Assembly: GCA_947446625.1 (NCBI GenBank)
Contig: CANFIE010000135.1
Location: 1-9,176 of the forward strand
Direction of reading: 5' to 3'
DNA from: Acetobacteraceae bacterium
GTDB taxonomy: Bacteria > Pseudomonadota > Alphaproteobacteria > Acetobacterales > Acetobacteraceae
DNA: 9,176 nucleotides
Shown: piece after piece, positions 1-5,756 of the stretch
How the letters are laid out: every line of letters starts with the position of its first letter
Position numbering within the stretch: the first letter of the stretch is position 1
The notes under the pieces: model-generated
What the model saw: the letters and a program-made list of their open reading frames with translations, nothing else
Told to the model about the DNA's origin: nothing
Databases searched by the model: none
Position numbers and translations under genes: made by a program

Positions 1-592
1 CAAAGACCACCGCGCCCAGTTCATCGGCCTTCTGCCAAATCGGGTCGAAGCTGCGATCCGACAATTCCTTGGCGCCAACCTCGGCGCCCACGGCAATGCC
101 CTTCAGCCCCTGGTCGCGGATGGCAATCTCCATCTCGCGCACTGCCAGTTGCGGATCCTGCATAGTCAGCCCGGCGAAACCGGCGAAGCGGTCCGGGTGG
201 GCGGCGCAGAGCGCAGCCATGCTTTCGTTGGTCTTCTTCACCACCGCGGCGGCTACGTCGCGCGCGGCGCCGTACCAGTGCGGGTTCACCGAAAGCACTT
301 CCATGTCCACCTTCTGGCGGTCCATGGCGGCAAAGCGTTCCTCGACGCTGTCGATCGGAGATTCGCGCGCGCCGGGCGGGCCGGCGTTCAGCTGGGCGCG
401 GGTGATGCCCTGCAGGGCGGCGGCTTCGGGGAAGACGCAATGCGCATGCACGTCGATGGTCTTCACCCGGCGGCCACCCACCGCCACGGCCTGGCGTTGC
501 GGCCGCGCCCCTTGGCCATGCGCGCTTTGCAGCAGCCCGCAACCGCAGAACAGCGCCCCGGCGGCGCCCAGCAAATTCCGGCGAGAGGTCAT
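1..592 (-). CDS. Amidohydrolase (ACMSD / amidohydrolase-2 type), probably exported, 3'-partial
   Basis: The first 197 codons of a gene that continues past the left edge. The N-terminus (MTSRRNLLGAAGALF) is a twin-arginine-like leader: an S-R-R-N-L-L motif, a small hydrophobic stretch, and a plausible cleavage after AHG near residue 26, so export to the periplasm is inferred. The mature part opens with T-I-D-V-H-A-H; H49 and H51 form the HxH metal-binding pair typical of TIM-barrel metal-dependent hydrolases and decarboxylases of the amidohydrolase-2 family. Later segments (MDRQKVDMEVLSVNPHWY, HPDRFAGFAGL, GLKGIAVGAEVG) match the usual order of that family. The start at 592 has a GGGGGAAG ribosome site about 6 nt upstream. 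It lies 88 bp downstream of the LLM monooxygenase on the same strand and is probably co-transcribed. Hydrolase or decarboxylase chemistry cannot be decided without the C-terminal half. Family call firm; substrate unknown. Confidence 0.88.
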   Translation of the reverse strand, partial: MTSRRNLLGAAGALFCGCGLLQSAHGQGARPQRQAVAVGGRRVKTIDVHAHCVFPEAAALQGITRAQLNAGPPGARESPIDSVEERFAAMDRQKVDMEVLSVNPHWYGAARDVAAAVVKKTNESMAALCAAHPDRFAGFAGLTMQDPQLAVREMEIAIRDQGLKGIAVGAEVGAKELSDRSFDPIWQKADELGAVVF

Positions 593-680
593 GGAATCTT
601 CCCCCTGGTGTTATGGTTTCCTGCCCACAGGCTGGCGCGGATTTCAGCCCGATGCCAGCATGAATCGATGCTGCGGCGCG
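593..680 (-). other. Intergenic gap in the minus-strand unit, with a small hairpin
   Basis: The gap of 88 bp holds the ribosome site of the amidohydrolase and a perfect 6-bp inverted repeat, CAGCAT (656-661) / ATGCTG (668-673) with a 6-nt loop, 8 nt past the monooxygenase stop. There is no run of T on the transcribed strand after it, so it does not look like an intrinsic terminator. It could affect mRNA stability or be chance. No promoter is evident. Confidence 0.35.
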
Positions 681-2039
681 TCAACGCCGCCAATCGCCCC
701 GCTGCGCCCGTGGCAGGCCCAGGTTTTCGCGCAGCGTCGTGCCCTCATATTCGCGGCGGAACACGCCCCGGCGCTGCAATTCCGGCACCACCAGCCGCAC
801 GAAATCCTCATAGGTGCCGGGCATATGCGTGGCCGAAAGCACGAAGCCGTCGCAGGCGCCGCCGTGGAACCATTCCTCCATCTGGTCCGCCACATCTGTG
901 GCGGTGCCATGGAATACCGGGAATTCCCGAATGGTGCCGCGGGCCGAGAACGTCACGAAGTCCCGCACCGTGGGGTTGCGCTTGCCGGAAAGCTGGATGA
1001 CGCGGTCCCGGATGGCCTGCAGGCCCTGGATGCTCGCCAGGTCCTCATCGGTCATCACATCATCCATGCCCTTCTTGGCGAAGTCGAAGTTCAGCACCTC
1101 GGAAAGCAGCGCCAGCCCGTCGATCGGTTTGGCCAGCCCCTCGATCAGCGCCAGCTTCTCCTGGGCAATCTCCCGCGTCTCGCCCACCACGGCGTAAACG
1201 GCGGGGCATACGCGCACGGTTGCCGGGTCTCGGCCGGTGGCGGCCACCTGGGCCTTGAACTCGCCATACACCTTCTTGCCCATGGCCAGGTTGGGGTAGA
1301 TCACAAAGATCAGGTCGCCCCATTGCGCCGCAAAGCTGCGCCCCCGGCCGCTCTGCCCGGCCTGGATCAGCACCGGCCGGCCCTGCGGCGTGGGCGGCAC
1401 GGTGAACGGCCCGTGCGACTGGAACCATTGTTCCTTGTGCCCCAGCGCATGCACCTTGTCGGGGTTGGCGAAAATGCCGTTGGCGCGATCCTCGATGATC
1501 GCGTCATCCTCCCAACTGTCCCAATGGCCCAGCACCACGCGCATGAACTCATCGGCGCGGTCGTAGCGCAGGTCATGCGGCAGGTGTTCGCTGCTGCTCA
1601 TGTTGCGCGCCTCGCTGTCATTCAACGAGGTCACCACATTCCACGCCACGCGCCCGCCCAGCATATGGTCCAGCGTGCTGAACAGCCGGGCCACATGGTA
1701 GGGCTCGTAATAGGTGGTGGAATAGGTGCCGCCGAGGCCGAGATGCGTCGTCGCCAGCCCCATCGCGGTCAGCAGCGGAATCAGGTCCAGCTTCACCACC
1801 CGAATGCCGTTGCGCACCGCCTCGGCATGGTTCTGGCCATAGCCATCGGGCATCGCCAGTCGGTCGTCAAAGAAGGCCAGGTGGAACTTCCCCGCCTCCA
1901 GCGTGCGGGCAATGCGCTGGTAGTATTCCGGGCGCAGATAGTCCTGCATGGTGGACGGATGCCGCCACGAGCCGGGATAGTTGGAGCAATTCTGAGCCTG
2001 CAAAAAGGCCACAAGCGCCATCTGGCGGGCAGCGGTCAT
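681..2039 (-). CDS. LLM-class flavin-dependent monooxygenase (NtaA/SnaA/DszA family), copy 1
   Basis: The protein of 452 aa is close to the usual 440-460 aa of this family. These are two-component monooxygenases with a luciferase-like TIM barrel that use FMNH2, supplied by a separate reductase, and O2. Visible signatures are the STTYYEPYHVARLFSTLDH segment (107-125), the family core GRVAWNVVTSLNDSEARN (129-146), GHWDSWEDDA (171-180), the QAGQSGRG flavin-phosphate loop (226-233), and the C-terminal VVPELQRRGVF block (417-427) followed by EYEGTTLRENLG. The open frame extends upstream to 2192, but the ATG at 2039 is chosen because AGGAA lies about 7 nt before it, the homologous region begins just after, and the longer version would overlap the divergent gene. 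It is a diverged paralogue of the monooxygenase at 7234-8574, sharing the same blocks. No flavin reductase is in the window. Cytoplasmic; substrate unknown. Confidence 0.92.
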   Translation of the reverse strand: MTAARQMALVAFLQAQNCSNYPGSWRHPSTMQDYLRPEYYQRIARTLEAGKFHLAFFDDRLAMPDGYGQNHAEAVRNGIRVVKLDLIPLLTAMGLATTHLGLGGTYSTTYYEPYHVARLFSTLDHMLGGRVAWNVVTSLNDSEARNMSSSEHLPHDLRYDRADEFMRVVLGHWDSWEDDAIIEDRANGIFANPDKVHALGHKEQWFQSHGPFTVPPTPQGRPVLIQAGQSGRGRSFAAQWGDLIFVIYPNLAMGKKVYGEFKAQVAATGRDPATVRVCPAVYAVVGETREIAQEKLALIEGLAKPIDGLALLSEVLNFDFAKKGMDDVMTDEDLASIQGLQAIRDRVIQLSGKRNPTVRDFVTFSARGTIREFPVFHGTATDVADQMEEWFHGGACDGFVLSATHMPGTYEDFVRLVVPELQRRGVFRREYEGTTLRENLGLPRAQRGDWRR

Positions 2040-2130
2040 GCGATTATTCCTGGCGTTCCAGCCCGCAGCTTTGCGCGGTGGCGGCTGGCCTGTAAAGCTG
2101 CCGCCAATGAATGGTGGGAGGAATGCGCGG
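2040..2130. promoter_or_regulatory. Divergent intergenic region between LLM monooxygenase 1 and the CoA-transferase
   Basis: This 91-bp region must hold the start signals for both divergent units. It contains the ribosome site of the monooxygenase (AGGAA on the minus strand), GGGAGGA (2116-2122) for the CoA-transferase, and an inverted repeat at 2065-2101 listed separately. A minus-strand TTTACA (2096-2091) resembles a -35 box, but no convincing -10 follows at the right distance, and plus-strand candidates (TTGCGC 2071-2076, TAAAGC 2093-2098, 16-bp spacer) are poor. Promoter positions are therefore not assigned. Confidence 0.45.
2065..2101. repeat. Inverted repeat with perfect 8-bp arms, candidate operator
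   Basis: GCAGCTTT at 2065-2072 is matched exactly by AAAGCTGC at 2094-2101, with 21 bp between the arms. The symmetry centre (about 2083) is in the middle of the 91-bp divergent region. Arms whose centres lie about 29 bp apart fit a dimeric or tetrameric DNA-binding regulator better than a compact hairpin. No regulator gene is in the window to pair with it. Confidence 0.35.
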
Positions 2131-3303
2131 ATGGATGAAGCAGCGAAGGGCGCCTTGGCCGGCGTCAGGGTTCTGGACCTGGCAACCTTCATCGCCGCGC
2201 CCTATGCCGCCACCGTCATGGCCGAATTTGGCGCCGATGTGGTGAAGGTGGAAATCCCCGGCAGCGGCGACCCCACGCGCAAATTCGGCAGCGTCACCGA
2301 ATGCGGTGAAACCCTGCCCTGGCTGTCGGAGAGCCGCAACAAGCGCAGCATCGCGCTGGATTTGCGCACGCCCGAAGGCGCCGCCACGCTGAAGCGCCTG
2401 GTGGCGGTGGCCGATGTGGTCTGCGAGAATTTCCAGCCCGGCACGCTGGAAGCCTGGGGCCTGGGCTGGGAGGATCTGCGCGCCATCAACCCACGCCTGG
2501 TCATGCTCCGCGTCTCCGGCTATGGCCAAACCGGGCCCTATAGCGGCCGCCCCGGCTTTGGCCGCATCGCCAATGCCTTCGGCGGCATCTCCTTCCTGGC
2601 CGGGGAACCGGATGGCCCGCCGGTCACCCCCGGTTCCGCCACGCTGGCGGACTACATGTCCGGCCTCTACGGCGCGCTGGGCGTGATGATGGCACTGCGC
2701 GCCCGAGACGCCGGCGCGCCGGGCCAAGTGGTGGATATCGGCCTGTATGAAAGCATCTGGCGCATCCTGGATGAACTCGCCCCGGCCTATGACCTGTTCG
2801 GCAAAATCCGCCAGCGCATGGGCGCCGCCACGGTGAATGTGGTGCCGCACAGCCACTATCCCACTGGCTGTGGCCGCTGGGTGGCCATTGCCTGCACCAA
2901 CGACAAGATCTTCGCCCGCCTTTGCAGCGTGATGGGCCGCGACGACCTGGCCGCGCCGGACCGCTTCGCCACCCTCGCCCAGCGCGATATCGCCCGCGCC
3001 GAGGTGGATGGCATCGTGACGGACTGGACTCGCAACCTGACGCGCGAACAGGTACTGAGCGCCTGCGAGGCCGGACAGGTGCCCTGCGGCCCGGTCTATT
3101 CGGTGGACGAGATCTTCACCGACCCACACTACGCCGCGCGCGAAAACATCCTGCGCATCGCCGACCCGCGCCTGGCCAAGCCGCTCGCCATTCCCGCACC
3201 GGTGCCGCGCCTGACCGGCACGCCCGCCCAGGTGCGCTGGCTCGGCCCGCCTCTGGACGCACACCGCGCCGAAATCCTGCGTGAATGGCTGGGAGAAGCA
3301 TGA
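2131..3303 (+). CDS. CaiB/BaiF family III CoA-transferase
   Basis: The protein of 390 aa has the normal family length (about 380-430). It transfers CoA between acyl-CoA and a free carboxylate through enzyme-bound aspartyl intermediates. Family landmarks in order: GVRVLDLATFIAAPYAATVMAEFGAD (from residue 11), VKVEIPGSGDPTR (38-50), SRNKRSIALDL (68-78), ENFQPGTLEAWGLG (99-112), SGYGQTGPY (129-137), and LADYMSGLYGALG (172-184), where D174 aligns with the catalytic aspartate of formyl-CoA transferase. The C-terminal QVPCGPVYSVDEIFTDPHYAARENI block is also typical. An in-frame ATG exists at 2107 and the frame opens at 2038, but 2131 is preferred because GGGAGGA lies 8 nt before it and homology starts soon after. 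It overlaps the next gene by 4 nt (ATGA), so the two are translated together. It probably activates the hydroxy- or dicarboxylate cleaved by that lyase; the exact substrate (malate, citramalate, itaconate or other) is not readable. Confidence 0.95.
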   Translation: MDEAAKGALAGVRVLDLATFIAAPYAATVMAEFGADVVKVEIPGSGDPTRKFGSVTECGETLPWLSESRNKRSIALDLRTPEGAATLKRLVAVADVVCENFQPGTLEAWGLGWEDLRAINPRLVMLRVSGYGQTGPYSGRPGFGRIANAFGGISFLAGEPDGPPVTPGSATLADYMSGLYGALGVMMALRARDAGAPGQVVDIGLYESIWRILDELAPAYDLFGKIRQRMGAATVNVVPHSHYPTGCGRWVAIACTNDKIFARLCSVMGRDDLAAPDRFATLAQRDIARAEVDGIVTDWTRNLTREQVLSACEAGQVPCGPVYSVDEIFTDPHYAARENILRIADPRLAKPLAIPAPVPRLTGTPAQVRWLGPPLDAHRAEILREWLGEA

Positions 3304-4193
3304 CCATGGGCCCGAATCGCAGCTTTCTGTTTGCCCCTGGCGACCATGCGCGCCGGGTGGAAAAGGCGCTGACCCTGGCCGCCGATGCGGTGATCCTGGA
3401 TCTTGAGGATGCCGTTGCCATCAGCAACAAGGTGGCAGCCCGCGCCCTGGTGGTGGCCGCCTTGCAGGCGTCGCGCCGTCCGCATGGCTATGTCCGCGTC
3501 AACAGCTTCGACACACCCTTCTGCTTTGGCGACATCCAGGCCGTGGTGGTGCCGGGGCTGGATGGCATTGTGCTGCCGAAGCTGGAGGACGCCGCCCAAC
3601 TGGTGGCCGTCCACTGGATGCTGCGCGCCCTGGAACGCGAGCGCGGCCTGCCCGAAGGCGGCATCGACCTGATGCCGATCATCGAAACCGCCCGTGGCCA
3701 TGTCGCGGTGCGCGAACTCGCCCGCACCGCCGCCACGCTGGGTGGCCGGGTGCGCCGCCTGGCCTTCGGCGCGGGCGACTACACACTCGACCTCGGCATG
3801 GCCTGGTCGCTGGAGGAAGCCGAGCTGGCCCCGGTACGCGCCGAGATGGTGCTGGCCAGCCGCAACGCGGAGTTGGAACCGCCGGTTGATACGGTCTGGA
3901 TCGAACTGCGCGAAGCCGAGGCCTATGTCCGCAGTTGCGCCCGCTCGGTCGCCATCGGCTTCCAGGGCCGCATGTGCATCCACCCGGACCAGATCGACCC
4001 GGCCCACGCTGCCTATTCCCCCCCCGCCGAGGAGGTGGCCCGCGCCGAACGCATGGTTGCCGCCTTCGCAGTAGCCGAGGCGCAGGGGCTGGCGGCCATC
4101 CAGCTGGAAGGCCGCTTCATCGACTATCCCATCGTGCAGCGCGCCGAACGGGTGCTGCAATTGCACCGCAGCATCCAGGCCAAGAAAAGCTAG
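3300..4193 (+). CDS. CitE/HpcH-like acyl-CoA lyase (CoA ester lyase)
   Basis: The protein of 297 aa belongs to the HpcH/HpaI aldolase, citrate-lyase-beta-like group, which cleaves (or forms) beta-hydroxyacyl-CoA such as malyl-CoA or citramalyl-CoA by a Mg2+-dependent aldol or Claisen reaction. Signatures: RSFLFAPGDHARRVEKAL (7-24), AVILDLEDAVA (30-40), YVRVNSFDTP (64-73) with the substrate/phosphate arginine R66, LMPIIETARG (124-133) with metal ligand E129, FGAGDYTLDLG (156-166) with D160 likely the second metal ligand, and FQGRMCIHPDQI (221-232). The start at 3300 overlaps the CoA-transferase stop as ATGA. The GGGAGAAG at 3291-3298 is only 4 nt from this ATG but 10 nt from a second in-frame ATG at 3306, so translation may begin two codons later. 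Paired with the transferase it makes a complete activate-then-cleave module for a beta-hydroxy acid. Its stop codon is shared with the convergent gene. Confidence 0.93.
   Translation: MTMGPNRSFLFAPGDHARRVEKALTLAADAVILDLEDAVAISNKVAARALVVAALQASRRPHGYVRVNSFDTPFCFGDIQAVVVPGLDGIVLPKLEDAAQLVAVHWMLRALERERGLPEGGIDLMPIIETARGHVAVRELARTAATLGGRVRRLAFGAGDYTLDLGMAWSLEEAELAPVRAEMVLASRNAELEPPVDTVWIELREAEAYVRSCARSVAIGFQGRMCIHPDQIDPAHAAYSPPAEEVARAERMVAAFAVAEAQGLAAIQLEGRFIDYPIVQRAERVLQLHRSIQAKKS
4190..4193. other. CTAG: overlapping stop codons of two convergent genes
   Basis: The palindrome CTAG at 4190-4193 gives TAG on the plus strand (4191-4193, lyase) and TAG on the minus strand (4192-4190, DUF35 gene). 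The two convergent transcription units have no intergenic DNA, so neither can end in an intrinsic terminator before entering the other. Confidence 0.97.
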
Positions 4194-4594
4194 GCCAGGC
4201 GGAAGACCGGCAGGCCCAATTCCGGGTCGGTGGTTTCATGGAAGGCCACCTGCACGGCGGCCCCCATGGTCACCGCCTCGGCCGGGCAATCAACCACGTT
4301 TGAAAGCATCCGCACGCCTTCCGCCAACTCAATGACGGCGACCACATAAGGCGCGTGGTCCTTCCATTCCGGCTGCACCGCGCGCCGTACGATGGAAAAG
4401 GAAACCACCTTCCCCGCGCCGCTGCATTCGCGCCAGGTCAGCGGCGTTTGGCAATGCGGGCAGGCGCCGGCGGGCGGCCAATTCCAGGCCGCGCAAGGCT
4501 CGCAATACGGCATCAGCAGCCGGCCCTCGCGCGCGGCCTTCCAGTGCGGCGCGGCTTCGCGGTTGCCGCGTGGGGCCGAATGGATCATCGCCAT
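4190..4594 (-). CDS. DUF35 zinc-ribbon / OB-fold protein, partner of the thiolase-fold enzyme
   Basis: The protein of 134 aa has the usual length of stand-alone DUF35 proteins. The N-terminal helix segment (REAAPHWKAAREGRLLMPYC) leads into a rubredoxin-like zinc ribbon with C31-x2-C34 and C45-x2-C48, followed by an OB-fold (GAGKVVSFSIVRRAV, PYVVAVIELAEGVRMLSNVV, GAAVQVAFH). DUF35 proteins associate with thiolase-superfamily enzymes, are thought to bind the CoA part of the substrate, and are needed for activity in the steroid aldolase Ltp2-ChsH2 and in some HMG-CoA synthase-like systems. It is the last gene of the minus-strand operon and starts 4 nt after the stop of the thiolase-fold gene. 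Start 4594 is chosen because GGAAAGGG lies upstream inside that gene; a second ATG at 4588 is possible, and the frame is open further back to 4654 only by overlapping the upstream gene. Confidence 0.93.
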   Translation of the reverse strand: MAMIHSAPRGNREAAPHWKAAREGRLLMPYCEPCAAWNWPPAGACPHCQTPLTWRECSGAGKVVSFSIVRRAVQPEWKDHAPYVVAVIELAEGVRMLSNVVDCPAEAVTMGAAVQVAFHETTDPELGLPVFRLA

Positions 4595-4598
4595 GGCC

Positions 4599-5756
4599 TC
4601 AGCCCTTTCCCAGCAGCAGCGTGCCATGCGTGGCGAAAACGCCGCCCATGCCATGCGTCAACGTCGTCTCCACCTTCGGTAATTGCCGCTCCCCGGCCTG
4701 GCCTCGCAGTTGCACCACCGCTTCCACCAGGTTGGAAATCCCCGCCGCCCGGCCCGGATAGCCATGGCTCAGCAGCCCGCCATGAATATTCAGCGGCAGT
4801 CGCCCGGTGGCGTTGAACTCACCATTGCGGAAGGCAGCGCCCGCGCCACCACGCGGCGCCAGGCCCAGCGCCTCGATATTCATCAACAGGGCGATGGTGA
4901 AGCAGTCATATACCAGCGCCAGGTCGATGTCGCTGGCCGCCCGCCCTGCCTGCGCCAGCGCATCGCGCAACGAAGGCCCAGCACCACTTTCTGTGAGTGA
5001 AGCTGCAGCCGAAAGATGCAGCCGCGCCGCGCAGAAGCCAGCGCCCAGCACGCGCACCACCGGCTGGCGCAAATCCCGCGCCCGCTCCAGGCTGGTCACC
5101 ACCACGGCGGCGCCACCATCGCTTACCGGCGTGCAGTCCAGCAGACGCAGCGGGTCGGCAATCATCTGCGTGGCGCGGTAGCTTTCCAGCGTCATGGGCT
5201 GGCGCATATGCGCGTTGGGGTGCGCCATGGCGTGGCGCCGGTCATGCATCGCCGCCGCCGCCAAGTCCTCATCGGTGCAGCCGAACTCATCCATGTAGGC
5301 GCGGGCGCAAATGCCAAACAGCGACGGCACCGAAGGCCCATAGGGCCGCTCGATATCCGGGTGCACCGGCCCGGCATCGGCCAGCGTGTTCACATAGGCA
5401 TTGCGGCTCACCACGCTCAGCGGCATGTCGGCGGAAACCACCAGCACGGTCTTGGCCCGCCCGCCGGCAATCATCATCCGCGCCATGTCGGTCATCACTG
5501 CTGGCGCCGCGCCGCCGCCTTCCACCGTCAGGGCTACGGGCGGCGCAATGCCCATGAACTCCGCCAGCGCGGTGGCATGAATCAAATACGGGTCCGAGCG
5601 CGGCGACAGAGTGATGATCGCATCCACATCGCGCGCCTCCAGCCCGGCATCCGCCAGCGCCATGCGCGCCAGGCCGGAATGCAGCCCCATGGGCGTCACC
5701 CCCGGCATCTTGCCTTGCGGCAACTCGGCAATGCCAACAATCGCGGTCTCTGTCAT
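4599..5756 (-). CDS. Thiolase-superfamily protein lacking catalytic cysteines; probable Ltp2-like acyl-CoA aldolase
   Basis: The protein of 385 aa has the SCP2/lipid-transfer thiolase fold: TAIVGIAELPQG at the start, LTVEGGGAAPAVMTDMARMMIAGG (77-100), VSDGGAAVVVTS (211-222), LVYDCFTIALLMNIEALG (281-298), NIHGGLLSHGYPGRAAGISNLVEAV (323-347) and a C-terminal THGMGGVFATHGTLLL. The nucleophilic cysteine of thiolases would lie in VEGGGAAP (78-85), where there is none, and the C-terminal cysteine of the CxG motif is also absent (THGMGG). The histidines of HDCF and GHP in SCP2 thiolases are tyrosines here (Y283, Y333). This pattern, with a DUF35 neighbour, is that of the Ltp2 group, which performs retro-aldol cleavage of beta-hydroxyacyl-CoA. 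The start ATG at 5756 overlaps the ligase stop (ATGA) with only a weak CAGG before it, so coupled translation is likely. Databases would probably label it acetyl-CoA acetyltransferase; I think that is misleading. Confidence 0.9.
   Translation of the reverse strand: MTETAIVGIAELPQGKMPGVTPMGLHSGLARMALADAGLEARDVDAIITLSPRSDPYLIHATALAEFMGIAPPVALTVEGGGAAPAVMTDMARMMIAGGRAKTVLVVSADMPLSVVSRNAYVNTLADAGPVHPDIERPYGPSVPSLFGICARAYMDEFGCTDEDLAAAAMHDRRHAMAHPNAHMRQPMTLESYRATQMIADPLRLLDCTPVSDGGAAVVVTSLERARDLRQPVVRVLGAGFCAARLHLSAAASLTESGAGPSLRDALAQAGRAASDIDLALVYDCFTIALLMNIEALGLAPRGGAGAAFRNGEFNATGRLPLNIHGGLLSHGYPGRAAGISNLVEAVVQLRGQAGERQLPKVETTLTHGMGGVFATHGTLLLGKG

Noticed and set aside
656..673. Hairpin after the first monooxygenase considered as an intrinsic terminator
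   Set aside because: The stem is only 6 bp, is not GC-rich and lacks a following U-run; the next gene on the same strand begins shortly after.
69..2138. Plus-strand open frame of 689 codons spanning the amidohydrolase and the first monooxygenase
   Set aside because: It is antisense to two well-recognised genes and their gap, its translation is low-complexity (rich in Ala, Arg, His, Gln) with no family resemblance, and it has no good ribosome site. Long antisense frames are expected in GC-rich DNA.
2040..2192. N-terminal extension of the first monooxygenase to 2192
   Set aside because: It would overlap the start of the divergent CoA-transferase, and the ATG at 2039 has its own ribosome site and matches the start of homology.
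2044..3264. Minus-strand open frame of 406 codons opposite the CoA-transferase
   Set aside because: Antisense shadow; the plus-strand frame carries all CaiB/BaiF motifs and a good ribosome site.
3129..4166. Minus-strand open frame of 345 codons opposite the lyase
   Set aside because: Antisense shadow of the CitE-like gene; no recognisable protein features.
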